Assembly (NCBI RefSeq): GCF_011455695.1
Contig: NZ_CP015030.1
Coordinates: 434,001 to 498,000 of the forward strand
Origin: Mannheimia granulomatis
GTDB taxonomy: Bacteria > Pseudomonadota > Gammaproteobacteria > Enterobacterales > Pasteurellaceae
Direction of reading: 5' to 3'
DNA: 64,000 bases
This document shows positions 48,770 through 57,846 of the stretch, one piece after another. Under the pieces are notes generated by a model. It was not told where the DNA came from. It worked only from the letters and a program-made list of their open reading frames with translations, and did not search any database. Position numbers and translations under genes: made by a program. Position 1 is the first letter of the stretch. Each line of letters starts with the position of its first letter.

Positions 48770-49149
48770 TTTTTTGGCTCACCCGCTGCCACTGCAGCAC
48801 TAAAAGCCTCAAAAACACTACCGTCTAGTTTAGATATAGCAATTAAGTCATCTTCGCTTTCTGGGTTAAACAGATTATTACCATCTTCATCACATAATCG
48901 AGTAGCAATCGCTCGAGGCAATGAATATGGGTCATATACATTACGCAAAGTAGCTTGTAGTTCGTCTTCATCCTCAAAATTTAGTTCAATACCTTGTGTT
49001 TGAGCTAATTGTATTAAATGCTGACGTTGCCCAAAAATTTGTTTATTGGTTTCTCCGACTGTTAAATCACGTAGGAAATATTTTTCACCATTGATGTTAA
49101 TTTCACGCAGAGCCGGTTTGTTTGATAATAATTTATCGCGTAGCGTCAT
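48742..49149 (-). CDS. Tail assembly chaperone G
   Basis: 135 residues, acidic, with the phage TAC fold pattern (REININGEKYFLRDLTVGE, RNVYDPYSLPRAIATRLC). Near its end codons 125-127 contain the heptamer A AAA AAC, from which ribosomes can slip into the T frame. G coats the tape measure during tail assembly. Confidence 0.85.
   Translation of the reverse strand: MTLRDKLLSNKPALREININGEKYFLRDLTVGETNKQIFGQRQHLIQLAQTQGIELNFEDEDELQATLRNVYDPYSLPRAIATRLCDEDGNNLFNPESEDDLIAISKLDGSVFEAFSAAVAAGEPKNLASEESSN
48769..48777 (-). promoter_or_regulatory. Programmed -1 frameshift site of G/GT
   Basis: CCA AAA AAC in the G frame gives the slippery heptamer A AAA AAC (48775-48769). The T frame lies at -1 relative to G (start offset 452, remainder 2) and has no stop between the heptamer and T. 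The arrangement is the one found in lambda and most tailed phages. Confidence 0.8.
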
Positions 49150-49183
49150 AGATTATTCCTTTAGTAAAATTCTGATGTAAAAA

Positions 49184-49210
49184 GACCGTTTGTAGAAATA
49201 ACAAGCGGTC
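49184..49210. terminator. Inverted uptake-signal-like hairpin after tail tube gene
   Basis: GACCGTTTGT (49184-49193) and ACAAGCGGTC (49201-49210) pair at nine of ten positions over a 7-nt loop, with a T run on the minus strand. One arm is a perfect uptake signal inside the prophage. It may set a high tube-to-chaperone ratio. Confidence 0.6.
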
Positions 49211-49232
49211 GGTTTCTAGATAAAATTTGCAA

Positions 49233-49874
49233 CTAGATTAGCAAATAGTCTCGGCCTGCAGGTTTAATTGAAACAGAGCCTTCGTATTTGCCTTTGACTT
49301 CGCCGGAGAAACCATTACCAGCTTCAATAAAGCCTGTACCATAGGTTGTACCATTTTCATTCGGCAATTCAAGTTTGAATGGAAAGGTCGCTTTTTCATA
49401 GAATAATTTACGCAGGCGTTTTTGCATTTCGTGGCTTGGGCTGTGGAAGAAATTCAGCTTGATAGAGCCAAATTCAATTTCACCTGGTTCGGTTTCTGTG
49501 CCTTCGGAGCAAACCGTCGTTACATCTTCGGTAGAAAGCGTATCGTCCGATTTTTCAATGTTTTTGATCGCACAGAATTGGGCAGAGAATTGTACTCGTG
49601 CGGCTTTGGCTTGTGTGTAGCTACTTGGTAGGTCTTTACCTTCCCAGTTCACTTCTTCACAGAGTTTAACCTGATCGCCTGTTACCGATAAAACAGGGTA
49701 AACGCCGTCAAGTTGGCCACAGCCGGTAATTTCAATCGCATCACCTTTATTGTAGCCTGAGCTAGCGATAGTTAATGTAGCTGTAGCAAGGGTAATTGCA
49801 GTAATTGCTTTTTGCCCTTCCTTGCCTACGCCAATGCGGAATTTAGTGCCTTTAAATGGGGTAGTTTTAGCCAT
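49233..49874 (-). CDS. Major tail tube protein (lambda V-like)
   Basis: 213 residues starting MAKTTPFKGTKFRIGVG, a typical phage tail tube opening, with beta-rich composition and GEIEFGSIKLNFFHSPSHEM in the middle. Residues ~30-75 look like a small inserted beta domain. It polymerises to the tail tube. A hairpin follows it. Confidence 0.88.
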   Translation of the reverse strand: MAKTTPFKGTKFRIGVGKEGQKAITAITLATATLTIASSGYNKGDAIEITGCGQLDGVYPVLSVTGDQVKLCEEVNWEGKDLPSSYTQAKAARVQFSAQFCAIKNIEKSDDTLSTEDVTTVCSEGTETEPGEIEFGSIKLNFFHSPSHEMQKRLRKLFYEKATFPFKLELPNENGTTYGTGFIEAGNGFSGEVKGKYEGSVSIKPAGRDYLLI

Positions 49875-49877
49875 AGT

Positions 49878-50222
49878 TTAGTCCTCATAAGCTATTTGAT
49901 AAGTAAACATTCGCCGATGGAGTTGGGTTTCTGCTTCGTAATCGCTGAAATCTGATACTCGTTCGGCAAAATTAAAAGAATCTTCGACTGCTTCTATCAC
50001 TTTTTTACGCAGTCGAAAAATATCATCAGGATTGCGACTGTAAATATCAATTTGCACCGTGTAATCGTCCATGTCACAGTCAATTAGGGCGGAGTTGGGC
50101 GATATATTAGGAAATTGATACACAATCACAGGGTATTCCGTGTTGGTTTCGGGAATAACCTCATAAAAACAACGCCCCGAAACAAGCGATTTCAGGGCGG
50201 AGTAGAGTTTGTATTGGATCAA
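49878..50222 (-). CDS. Tail terminator / DUF3168 family protein
   Basis: 114 residues with the DUF3168 pattern (YPVIVYQF, DYTVQIDIYSRNPDDI). Such proteins cap the tail tube at the head-proximal end (lambda U, HK97 gp10-neighbour). Overlaps the preceding gene by 4 bp. Confidence 0.82.
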   Translation of the reverse strand: MIQYKLYSALKSLVSGRCFYEVIPETNTEYPVIVYQFPNISPNSALIDCDMDDYTVQIDIYSRNPDDIFRLRKKVIEAVEDSFNFAERVSDFSDYEAETQLHRRMFTYQIAYED

Positions 50223-50698
50223 GAAGTTGCCTCCTTGTGGATTTCGGTGCGGAGCGTGTCGGTGATCGCTTTTGCTGCTTGCTGTTTGCTTTGCTCAAAT
50301 GCCGGTCGCATAAATGGTTTGGCTGCCATTTTACTTGTACCAAATTCCACAAACCGCCAGTAGTATGGATCGTTAGGGTTGTAAGCCCCTCCTTTTCCGC
50401 TCTTGCCTTTGAAACGACTGATCTGATTTTGGCTGGCTTTTTTTACCCAAATAATGGTTTCGGTTTTACCATTTTTGATTTTAGTTCGAGCCGTGATTGC
50501 CTTTTTCAACGTGCCTTTCTTTCGATGGGGTACATTTTCCTGCAAAACAGGGGCTTTGGCTCGTGCCGTATCTCGCACAATCGTTCCACCTTGTCGCATA
50601 GCTTTCACTGCAATGCGGTTGGCAGCTTTTCTACCAAGCTGTTGCATTTTCTGCCCCAGCTCTTTTAGCCCTTCGACTTTGACGTTAAGTGTTGCCAT
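50219..50698 (-). CDS. HK97 gp10-like head-tail protein
   Basis: 159 residues with a KVEGLKELGQKMQQLGRKAANRIAVKAM helix start and a basic middle (RKKGTLKKAITARTKIKNGK), the HK97 gp10/lambda Z pattern. Needed for head-tail or tail completion. Overlaps the adaptor gene by 14 bp. Confidence 0.85.
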   Translation of the reverse strand: MATLNVKVEGLKELGQKMQQLGRKAANRIAVKAMRQGGTIVRDTARAKAPVLQENVPHRKKGTLKKAITARTKIKNGKTETIIWVKKASQNQISRFKGKSGKGGAYNPNDPYYWRFVEFGTSKMAAKPFMRPAFEQSKQQAAKAITDTLRTEIHKEATS

Positions 50699-51014
50699 TC
50701 GTCAGCTCCTTACAATGCAGTAAGAGGCTTCGGTTTAGTTCTCGCCAGTTTTGGATTGCTACAATCTCAAATAGGCGTGCGCCAAACTTAATCCGCATTG
50801 TGTGATCAAGGTTTGGCAGGTAGCGTAACCAAATTTGCACTGTTGCCTCAGCGTGAATTTGATTTGCTGAAATCAGTTCTCGCCCAGAAATCGGTTTTAC
50901 TTCCGCCCAAACGGTGTGTAGATCGTGCCATTCAGCAACGACTGCACCATATCCGCTTGGGCGTTGGCGTTGCGTCTGGATAATAATACGATGACGAAGT
51001 TTGCCGATGTTCAT
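50685..51014 (-). CDS. Phage head-tail adaptor (SPP1 gp16-like)
   Basis: 109 residues with the head-tail joining signature (GKLRHRIIIQTQRQRPSGYG, WAEVKPISGRE). It forms a ring below the connector. Confidence 0.9.
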   Translation of the reverse strand: MNIGKLRHRIIIQTQRQRPSGYGAVVAEWHDLHTVWAEVKPISGRELISANQIHAEATVQIWLRYLPNLDHTMRIKFGARLFEIVAIQNWRELNRSLLLHCKELTNGNT

Positions 51015-51056
51015 AATTTTCCTTACTGTAAATGTTTAGGGAAATTCGACCGCTTG

Positions 51057-51377
51057 TTAGAGCGTGAGAAATTTATAAGGCTGAATAATGATTTCGACTG
51101 TTGGCGGAATCGCAAAATTCGGTGAGTTATTCGCTTCGTTCCAACCACTACGGTTTTCATACAAGTATGCCGTGAGCATCAATACCGCCAACTTGATGTC
51201 TTCCTTCAGCAGTAACGCATTTGCCGGTGGCTCTTCGGGCAATTCATCAAATAGTTGGCGATTTGTCAGGTTTTCTACTGTTTTGCGGGCTGAAAGTAGA
51301 TAGCCATTGAGCAAATCGTCTTCTAGTTCGTGTTCGATACGGCATTGTTGTTTGACTTCTTCTAGAGTAATGTTCAT
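51057..51377 (-). CDS. Head-tail connector (HK97 gp6-like)
   Basis: 106 residues, largely helical, with the gp6 pattern (TLEEVKQQCRIEHELEDDLL, IKLAVLMLTAYLYENR). It binds the portal. The gap to the next gene holds an uptake-signal core (51049-51057). Confidence 0.88.
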   Translation of the reverse strand: MNITLEEVKQQCRIEHELEDDLLNGYLLSARKTVENLTNRQLFDELPEEPPANALLLKEDIKLAVLMLTAYLYENRSGWNEANNSPNFAIPPTVEIIIQPYKFLTL

Positions 51378-51394
51378 TGCTTTACCTTATAGAA

Positions 51395-51420
51395 ACAGGG
51401 AGAATAGTTTTTCTCCCTGT
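51395..51420 (-). terminator. Hairpin directly after the capsid gene
   Basis: Perfect 10-bp stem ACAGGGAGAA/TTCTCCCTGT (51395-51404 and 51411-51420) with a 6-nt loop and a weak T tail on the minus strand. May protect the capsid mRNA 3' end or partly terminate. Confidence 0.65.
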
Positions 51421-51429
51421 GTAGAGTGA

Positions 51430-52638
51430 TTAGCCTTTACTGGCTAAAGATTTGATTGCAGCGGTATCTTCAAGCACACAGTCGAAACGGTGGAATGCTA
51501 GGAAACCGACTTGGTCAAACTCTGCGTAGCGTTCCACTAAACGGCGTAATGTCATACCCGACACTCGGCGGATAATGAAACGGCTGAAATCGCCGAAGTA
51601 CGCAAATTTTGCACCGGCAGCAATGTCTGCGATTCCTTGGTCAATAACGTATTGCTGACCTAAAATAGTTGCTGGTGCAACACCTGCAATATCAGGCAAC
51701 CATAATGGGCGTTTTTGACCGTCCACCATTTCTTTTAATGCTCTCAATGTGTTGTCGTTAAACGCAAGGCGAGTAGTACCTACATTGCGGTATGCAGGAT
51801 CAACTGAGTGAATTAAAGCGTTTAAATCTGTCCATGCTACAGCAGTGGCCGCCGCTGCTTGTGTGACACCAGTCACCGAAGCCTGTAAGCCTTTCGGTTG
51901 TGCCGGTGTGCCCAAGCCTGTACCTTGGATAAGATATTTTGCCTCCGTACGTCCGATACGTTGAGCAATACGGCTTGCTAAAAATGCTTCAATATCTACC
52001 CCTGAATCTTGTAGTAATTCATTCGATACACGGATAATTTTTGAAGAAAGTTTTTTAGCACCCAATTCAGCAGAACCAAATTCTACATCTTGCTCGGTTG
52101 CAGCTACGTTTTCCCCGATTAATTCACCTTCTTCTGCTGTGCCGTCTGCGGTTGCCCACATAATCGGATGACCATCTGCCGTATTAAGAATTTGAGCTAC
52201 GCTTGCAATACCGCCATAGGCTTTCATTTTTTCCACAATACGAGCTTGCATTTCTTTTGGCACGGTATAGCCGCCCTTGTTATCTGTGCCGGCAGCTTGA
52301 GCTCGAAGTTCAGCCATTACCTGTTTTTCTTCTTGGGTTAACTCACCCAAGCCACGGCGTAGGAATGAATCAAATGCTTGTGAGCGTTTTGCTTCCGTAT
52401 CTAATACCGGATCTTTCGCTTGCTCTTCACGTTTTTCTTCCACAAAGAGTGCATCGGTTGAACGTAACGATTCTTCACGCTCAATTTGTGCCTCTACGCC
52501 ACCCAGTTCGTGTTTCATTGAGTCCCACTTAGTGCGTTGTTCGTCCGTCCACGTTTTTTCTCCGATTTCGTCATTTAATTGACGCATTTGAACCGCAATA
52601 TTGCGGCGTTTTTCTTGTAGCTCGTGTAATTTAGCCAT
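51430..52638 (-). CDS. Major capsid protein (HK97 gp5-like)
   Basis: 402 residues. The first ~105 residues form the coiled-coil delta domain (KLHELQEKRRNIAVQMRQLN) that is removed by the protease. The HK97 fold follows from about GTDNKGGYTVPKEMQ. The gene is flanked by hairpins on both sides, which should help high expression. Confidence 0.93.
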   Translation of the reverse strand: MAKLHELQEKRRNIAVQMRQLNDEIGEKTWTDEQRTKWDSMKHELGGVEAQIEREESLRSTDALFVEEKREEQAKDPVLDTEAKRSQAFDSFLRRGLGELTQEEKQVMAELRAQAAGTDNKGGYTVPKEMQARIVEKMKAYGGIASVAQILNTADGHPIMWATADGTAEEGELIGENVAATEQDVEFGSAELGAKKLSSKIIRVSNELLQDSGVDIEAFLASRIAQRIGRTEAKYLIQGTGLGTPAQPKGLQASVTGVTQAAAATAVAWTDLNALIHSVDPAYRNVGTTRLAFNDNTLRALKEMVDGQKRPLWLPDIAGVAPATILGQQYVIDQGIADIAAGAKFAYFGDFSRFIIRRVSGMTLRRLVERYAEFDQVGFLAFHRFDCVLEDTAAIKSLASKG

Positions 52639-52660
52639 TTTGGTTTCCTCTTAAATGAAA

Positions 52661-52680
52661 AAAGCCACAAGAATGTGGCT
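52661..52680 (-). terminator. Hairpin between protease and capsid genes
   Basis: Stem AGCCAC/GTGGCT (52663-52668 and 52675-52680) with a 6-nt loop and a T run on the minus strand. It sits just before the capsid gene, so it may be a partial terminator or an mRNA processing site. Confidence 0.65.
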
Positions 52681-52704
52681 CGTATTGATAAAAATTTTGT
52701 TGGT

Positions 52705-53304
52705 TTAAGCACTAATCAGGCTCAAAAATCGTTCTCGTGCGGCTTTTTGTGAAACGGCTTTTGCGATTGCTCCTGAATCTCTTGCCTCTTTCCACGCTTC
52801 AAGGGAACGAGCGGTGCTGCTGGCTTCTTGGTAAGCCGGATAAGTTACCGGACTAACGTCATACAGACGTGAAATTTTGTGAATTTCCCGAATGATGATG
52901 CCATCTTCATTTTCGTACCAATCATCACCATTGCGTGCGATCTTGAACGCGAAAGATGATTGGGTAATATCGCCGCGTTTTAGTGGGGCGATAACTAAAT
53001 CACGAATGGTAGGGGTGTCGGGGGCGATGATGTCATATTTTAAGCCTGTTTCATCGACAGAAAGGCTTAGTGTGCCAGCTTTGCTTCGACCAAGAATGAA
53101 GTTTGGATCGTGATTGAATAAACCCCGGACATCGTCTTCTAGAACATCATCAAAGGCCCCTGGCATAATGATTTCACGGAAACCCCACATTACTTCTGAT
53201 TTTGAGTTGAATACTGAGCCGTAGCCGATAATGTGCGTTGGCTCGTTTTCTCGGTTTTCGGCTCGTACTTCGCCAGCGTAGGAGCGTTTTTCAATATCAC
53301 TCAT
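52705..53304 (-). CDS. Prohead protease (HK97 gp4-like, U35)
   Basis: 199 residues from the ATG at 53304 (GGAGAAC upstream). Catalytic His65 in LFNHDPNFILGRS and Ser116/117 in TQSSFAF. It cuts the capsid delta domain during head maturation. Overlaps the end of the portal gene by 8 bp. Confidence 0.92.
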   Translation of the reverse strand: MSDIEKRSYAGEVRAENRENEPTHIIGYGSVFNSKSEVMWGFREIIMPGAFDDVLEDDVRGLFNHDPNFILGRSKAGTLSLSVDETGLKYDIIAPDTPTIRDLVIAPLKRGDITQSSFAFKIARNGDDWYENEDGIIIREIHKISRLYDVSPVTYPAYQEASSTARSLEAWKEARDSGAIAKAVSQKAARERFLSLISA

Positions 53305-54514
53305 TGCTGTTCTCCTGTTGTTTGTTTTGTTGAGATTGTTGGGCGGCATTCACGCTGACAAGCATTTCATCTAATCCCTCAACCGGGTTCATATCTTCCA
53401 GTTGGCGTGCTTCGTTGCGTGACATCCAGCCATCGGTGATAGCATTGTGGTAGAACGTTGCTCGTTCCGCTGCTGTACCACGCATAATGCCGGCTAGGTT
53501 AAATTTGACGAAATAACCTGCTTTGCGTTCTGCATCAGTAAATATTTTACGATTAAGTTCTTGCTCCCAATTTACAACCCACGGCATTATGCTATAGCGG
53601 ATAAACTGAATAGTTTGCTCGGAAATATTAGAGAAAGTCGCCTTTTCTAAATCATTTATCATGTGAGCCGGTACATTGAAAATACCGGCAATTTCTGAGC
53701 GGTTGAGTTTCATCATTGAGAGTAGTTCGGTATCAACAGGGGAAACTGTTAAGGCTTTATAATCAAGTTCAGCAGGAAGAAAAATAGTTTTATTTTCTTC
53801 ACTTCGCAGCTTATTTTGTGCCTCTTGCCACATCGCTTTGAAATTCGTCCAAGAACTGCTATTGATAGGTGTTTTTACCGATAAAATCCCTGCGGGGCGT
53901 GCATTACCGCCAAAAAAACTACTAGCAAATTTGCGTGCATCTAAGCCTAAGCCAATAGTTTCGGCGTGCGTTTGAATGACGGATTTGCCTGTTTTGATTG
54001 ACGGCCCAAGTGATTTAATGTGAATCATATCATCGGGCGAAATGCTCAATGTTTTGTCATCATCGTAATAGCCGTAAACGTGGCGACCTCCATTTTTCAG
54101 TAGCTGAACTTTCCATGGTTCAAGCGATTCGAGAGACTGCACTGTCCCATTTTTATTCCGTACGATGTGAATGTATGCATTGCCATACAGTAGCACCGCA
54201 CTTTGGGCATATTCACGCAATTTATATGAGGTTTGCCAAAAATTAGGGCTGTCGTGGAGCAAATAATATGTGGGGTGTTCTCGCTCCGTTTCTACCTTGC
54301 TGCCACTTTTACGCTTAACGTGTAGAGGTAGTTGTGCAATGGAACTAGATAGCACATAGACACAAGCATAAACCGCCGACAATTTCATTGCGAGATCGGG
54401 GCTAACGGTTTTTGTTGGCTGTGAGCCAAATAATTCTTCATAAGCATTTTCTGCACTTAATGGAACAGCTGGGTTTTCTAGTGAGCGAGTGGTAAAAAGT
54501 TTGTCAAAAATCAC
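53297..54514 (-). CDS. Portal protein (HK97 gp3-like)
   Basis: 405 residues from a GTG start at 54514 that overlaps the previous stop as GTGA, with GGAGG upstream. Portal blocks: LSAVYACVYVLSSSIAQLPLH, LLYGNAYIHIVRNKNG, AHMINDLEKATFSNISEQT. It forms the 12-mer ring for DNA entry. Confidence 0.93.
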   Translation of the reverse strand: MIFDKLFTTRSLENPAVPLSAENAYEELFGSQPTKTVSPDLAMKLSAVYACVYVLSSSIAQLPLHVKRKSGSKVETEREHPTYYLLHDSPNFWQTSYKLREYAQSAVLLYGNAYIHIVRNKNGTVQSLESLEPWKVQLLKNGGRHVYGYYDDDKTLSISPDDMIHIKSLGPSIKTGKSVIQTHAETIGLGLDARKFASSFFGGNARPAGILSVKTPINSSSWTNFKAMWQEAQNKLRSEENKTIFLPAELDYKALTVSPVDTELLSMMKLNRSEIAGIFNVPAHMINDLEKATFSNISEQTIQFIRYSIMPWVVNWEQELNRKIFTDAERKAGYFVKFNLAGIMRGTAAERATFYHNAITDGWMSRNEARQLEDMNPVEGLDEMLVSVNAAQQSQQNKQQENSNE

Positions 54515-54663
54515 CGCTTACCTCCTGAGGCAAAAATAGCCAGTAGCAGTAGCAACGCACCACTTGTCATTAATGTCACCTCTAATCCATATTTGAGGTA
54601 TAAGCCATAGCACAAGAGCCCAAAACCTGTTAAACCTAACAGATCTAAAATCAGATTTTTCAT
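54511..54663 (-). CDS. Small membrane protein between terL and portal
   Basis: 50 residues with two hydrophobic segments (residues 4-22, 30-46) and a basic end GGKR. Its ATG overlaps the terL stop as ATGA and its stop overlaps the portal GTG start, so all three are translationally coupled. Small membrane proteins at this place are common in HK97-like phages, but their role is unknown. Confidence 0.75.
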   Translation of the reverse strand: MKNLILDLLGLTGFGLLCYGLYLKYGLEVTLMTSGALLLLLAIFASGGKR

Positions 54664-56363
54664 AGCGTTAATACCTCATTAGGGAAAAAGTTATCGTCCA
54701 CGTTCAACATAATGCGACCGATTGCCATCATTAGGGCAACTGCTCCGTCAATTTTGTTTTCTGGGATTTCTTTAATCGGGCGAACCACGTCATCATTACC
54801 CGGTACAGTTTTACCGACAACGTTACCGATACACCACGTCATAATCGGGTTGCCGTCGTGATGGAAACGTCCGCTTTCGATAGCCGCCTCCAACTCTTTC
54901 ATCGGGTCGGAGAGGTTTGTGTAGTTTTGGGTAATGGTTATCGGGTTTAAGCCTTCGTCCGCCAAATTGTGGCTGATCGCAATCGCTCCGTGTGGGTCAA
55001 TCGCCACACAAGACACTCTGTGTTGGTGGTTGGTTTCTTTGATGACTTCTTCGATTTCGCGATAATCCACTTCTGCACCGTCTGTTGCGGTTAGATGTCC
55101 GCTGTTTACCCATTTTTGGTACTTATCGACTACACGTTTTAACGCTGTGTCGGTGTCGTAAACAGTATCTTCCGGCACAAAAAATTCAGGAGAAATGCAG
55201 TAGTAATGGCGTTTACCATCAATGATTCGGCTGAATACTTTAACGAGCGAGTTCATATCGAGTTTGCGAGCCATATCTAGCCCTAAATAAACCTCGTCAT
55301 TTTGGAAATCATTGAGGCTGAGACTTTCGTCTTTGCAGTTTTCCCAGCTTACCATATTGAAAAAGCTCTCTTTTGCCGATACCCATACGTTTAGGTGTTT
55401 GGTTTTAAAGGTGTTGGTAAGTCGTGCGTTGTTGATTGCTTTATTTTGTTGGCTAATCAGATAATCGCCATACACCGATACATCAAAATTGGGGTTCGCC
55501 TTACGAAGTACGCTTTCGTCTGTCCAATCATCATCTTCATCAATGGTGTAGATAATGCCGAATAGTTCGTCATTTGGGATTGCTCCGTTGAGTTTTTCAA
55601 TTACTTCTCGGCGTTTGTCGTAGCACGGTCCTTCGATGTTGTAGCCAGCGGTAGTGATAATAAACATCAGCGGCTGTTTTCTTGCTCCCATACCGGTGAG
55701 CATTGTGGTGTAAAGTTCATCATTTTTGTGTTCGTGGTATTCGTCCACGATGGCACAACTTGGTGATGCACCATCACCCGGTGAGCCGATCAGCGGTTCA
55801 AATCGGGAACCATCACTTGGACGGTTAAGATTTGATGCATTTACTTCAATGCCAAAAGTAGAGCAGAGCAGATCGGTTTTCTTACACATTAAGCGAGCAG
55901 GGCGGAATACTTCCCACGCTTGCTTTTCGGTGGTTGCACCTGAATAGACTTCAGCACCAAATTCATTGTCCATACAGAACATATACAAGCCTACACCGGC
56001 AGAAATTGCCGATTTACCATTTTTACGCGGCACTTCGACATAAATTTCACGATAGCGACGAAGGTTGTTAGATTTGCGTAGCCAGCCAAAGGCATTTGCT
56101 ACGATAAACAGTTGCCACGGTTCAAGTGTGATGTTTTGGCGTTTCAATGCCCATTCACCCTTGGTGTGCGGTAGGTATTGAATGAACTTACAGGCTTTTT
56201 CCGCTTTCACTTCATCAAAAAAGTAAGGGAATTTAACCGCTTGTTGTTGCTCTAAATCATCTAAAAATTGTTGGCACGTTTTCACGATAAATCGACAAGC
56301 GGGGATTTTACCTGCGACAACATCTTTGGCGTATTTAGTCGCTTTTTTGATATTGTCCGTCAT
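54660..56363 (-). CDS. Terminase large subunit (HK97 gp2-like)
   Basis: 567 residues. Walker A VPRKNGKS at 111-118 and Walker B CAIVDE at 203-208 in the ATPase half. The nuclease half has the Asp positions in [19 protein letters not shown] and [11 protein letters not shown]. It drives DNA packaging and cutting. A uptake-signal core lies at about 56236. TerS is directly upstream. Confidence 0.95.
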   Translation of the reverse strand: MTDNIKKATKYAKDVVAGKIPACRFIVKTCQQFLDDLEQQQAVKFPYFFDEVKAEKACKFIQYLPHTKGEWALKRQNITLEPWQLFIVANAFGWLRKSNNLRRYREIYVEVPRKNGKSAISAGVGLYMFCMDNEFGAEVYSGATTEKQAWEVFRPARLMCKKTDLLCSTFGIEVNASNLNRPSDGSRFEPLIGSPGDGASPSCAIVDEYHEHKNDELYTTMLTGMGARKQPLMFIITTAGYNIEGPCYDKRREVIEKLNGAIPNDELFGIIYTIDEDDDWTDESVLRKANPNFDVSVYGDYLISQQNKAINNARLTNTFKTKHLNVWVSAKESFFNMVSWENCKDESLSLNDFQNDEVYLGLDMARKLDMNSLVKVFSRIIDGKRHYYCISPEFFVPEDTVYDTDTALKRVVDKYQKWVNSGHLTATDGAEVDYREIEEVIKETNHQHRVSCVAIDPHGAIAISHNLADEGLNPITITQNYTNLSDPMKELEAAIESGRFHHDGNPIMTWCIGNVVGKTVPGNDDVVRPIKEIPENKIDGAVALMMAIGRIMLNVDDNFFPNEVLTL

Positions 56364-56845
56364 TGTAATAACTCCGCAAATGGGTTGATGTTTTGTTCGT
56401 CTGCTTTGCCGGTTAGGCGTTGGCGGCTGCTTGGGTCAAGTCCAAGCAGAGAGCCAAATGTTGTCATCTGTTTTAGTGCCTCATTTAGTACAGTAAATGC
56501 CGGATTTTTGGATAGTCCGCCATTGCTGTTTTCTACGAATGTGCCGTATTTATCTATATCTTTACAGGCTGAATTTCGGTTCTGATAGGCAATACAGTAG
56601 TTAGCAACAACCTCAAGATCCGTTTGAAACAGTACGCCTTGAGGTAATAGTTCTTTCAAAAGAAAAGCCCACATTCGCTGACCATCTTCATTAAGTTGGG
56701 GCGGTGGTGGGCTGTTTTCATTAAATGGGCTAAATTCAGGCTCGTTCTGATTTAGTTTTCGTTTCCCGGGGTTGCCTCGACGTTCTTTCACTTTCGTCGG
56801 GGTGGGTTTTCTTCCTCGCCCCGGCGTTGTTGATTTTCCTGTCAT
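56360..56845 (-). CDS. Terminase small subunit (P27 family)
   Basis: 161 residues, with a basic, Pro-rich start ([20 protein letters not shown]) and the P27 pattern [18 protein letters not shown], later [13 protein letters not shown]. It recognises phage DNA for packaging. Confidence 0.92.
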   Translation of the reverse strand: MTGKSTTPGRGRKPTPTKVKERRGNPGKRKLNQNEPEFSPFNENSPPPPQLNEDGQRMWAFLLKELLPQGVLFQTDLEVVANYCIAYQNRNSACKDIDKYGTFVENSNGGLSKNPAFTVLNEALKQMTTFGSLLGLDPSSRQRLTGKADEQNINPFAELLQ

Positions 56846-56954
56846 TTGGCGTTTACCCTAAATTTTTAATTTCGCGGTTGTAAAAATTGAGTTCAGGGAG
56901 CGGTTTCCAAGGCGAAAGGTTGTAGAGATTTTCCTACCCCTCCCCACTAACAAT

Positions 56955-57305
56955 CTATGCTAATCGTTCTCGTGCGGTTTTCGTTTTATGGCACGAATAA
57001 CACAAACTTTGTAGATTGGATAAATCATCATTGCCACCGTGAGCCTTAGCAACAATATGATCCACAGTTGAAGCTGACACATACAAACCTCGCTGTAAAC
57101 AGGCTTGGCACAAATGCTTATCGCGTTCTAGTACGATTGCTCTTAGCTTTCGCCATTGTGAGCCATAACCACGTTGCGATGATGTTTTACCTTGTTGGTG
57201 TCGCTGCCAACCGCAAGCCTTGTGTGTATCACAATACCCACTCGGATCAGTTGTTGTATGCTTGCAGCCTTGCTTGCGACAGGCTTTGGGGATTCTAGCT
57301 GGCAT
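56955..57305 (-). CDS. HNH endonuclease
   Basis: 116 residues. An N-terminal zinc-binding part (CRKQGCKHTTTDPSGYCDTH) precedes the HNH domain (DKHLCQACLQRG, VDHIVAKAHGGNDDLSNLQS, LCYSCHKTKT). HNH nucleases next to terminase genes help cut cos DNA in HK97-like phages. 56846-56954 has no gene but is the likely cos region. Confidence 0.92.
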   Translation of the reverse strand: MPARIPKACRKQGCKHTTTDPSGYCDTHKACGWQRHQQGKTSSQRGYGSQWRKLRAIVLERDKHLCQACLQRGLYVSASTVDHIVAKAHGGNDDLSNLQSLCYSCHKTKTARERLA

Positions 57306-57311
57306 AATAAG

Positions 57312-57705
57312 TTATTGATAACGTTTAGCTTTTACTTTACTTAGCGTAGTACCTGTATCAGTAAGCACTTCCGCATAATCTGTTTCATAAATAAAAATAG
57401 ATTGTAGCTCGCCAAGCACGTTATCATCTGGAATTAATACCACGGCAACAGGCTTACCACTCACACCATCGGAACGTACTGTGGTTGCAATCTGTTCAGG
57501 ACATACCTCTTCTTTGCCTTCCTCATCGGCATAAACAGTAGGGAAGTGGAGAACAGTTTCAAAGGGCTTGCCTTTGTCTTCATCAAGTAAACCTTAGGGC
57601 TTGCTCAATTGCGGTTTGATAACCATCAGAGCCAGCGTATGCGATGGTAGCTTGTTTAACTTGTGATAACACAACTAACGAACCTAATTTCAATTTAATA
57701 ATCAT
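57312..57705 (-). pseudogene. Frameshifted small phage gene, unknown
   Basis: From the ATG at 57705 (AAAGGATT upstream) one frame runs MIIKLKLGSLVVLSQVKQAT to a TGA at 57583-57585. The +1-shifted frame continues without stop to TAA at 57312, with coding-like sequence (FETVLHFPTVYADEEGKEEV, VAVVLIPDDNVLGELQSIF). Removing one base near 57592-57598 joins them as ...ALGLLDEDKGKP, about 131 residues. The join is too good to be chance; a real frameshift or a sequencing error is likely. No function known. Confidence 0.65.
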
Positions 57706-57730
57706 AAGTAATCCTTTTGTTAATAGAACA

Positions 57731-57779
57731 CATTGCTTAGTTATGATCTTGATATAATCAAAAGCATAACTAAGTAATG
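57731..57779. repeat. Large palindrome upstream of the broken gene
   Basis: Arms CATTGCTTAGTTATG (57731-57745) and CATAACTAAGTAATG (57765-57779) match at 14 of 15 positions, and the 19-nt loop holds an inner TTGAT/ATCAA dyad. Could be a terminator-like or protein-binding structure. The rest of 57780-57846 shows nothing. Confidence 0.6.
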
Positions 57780-57846
57780 CAACACAAATAGAAAAGGGAA
57801 CAATTAAGCTCCCATTTATAGTGGCACATCATTCATCAGCACCTAG

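Noticed and set aside
50219-50723. Plus-strand frames opposite the HK97 gp10-like gene
   Set aside because: Shadow frames; the minus-strand gene fits the head-tail module with overlaps to both neighbours.
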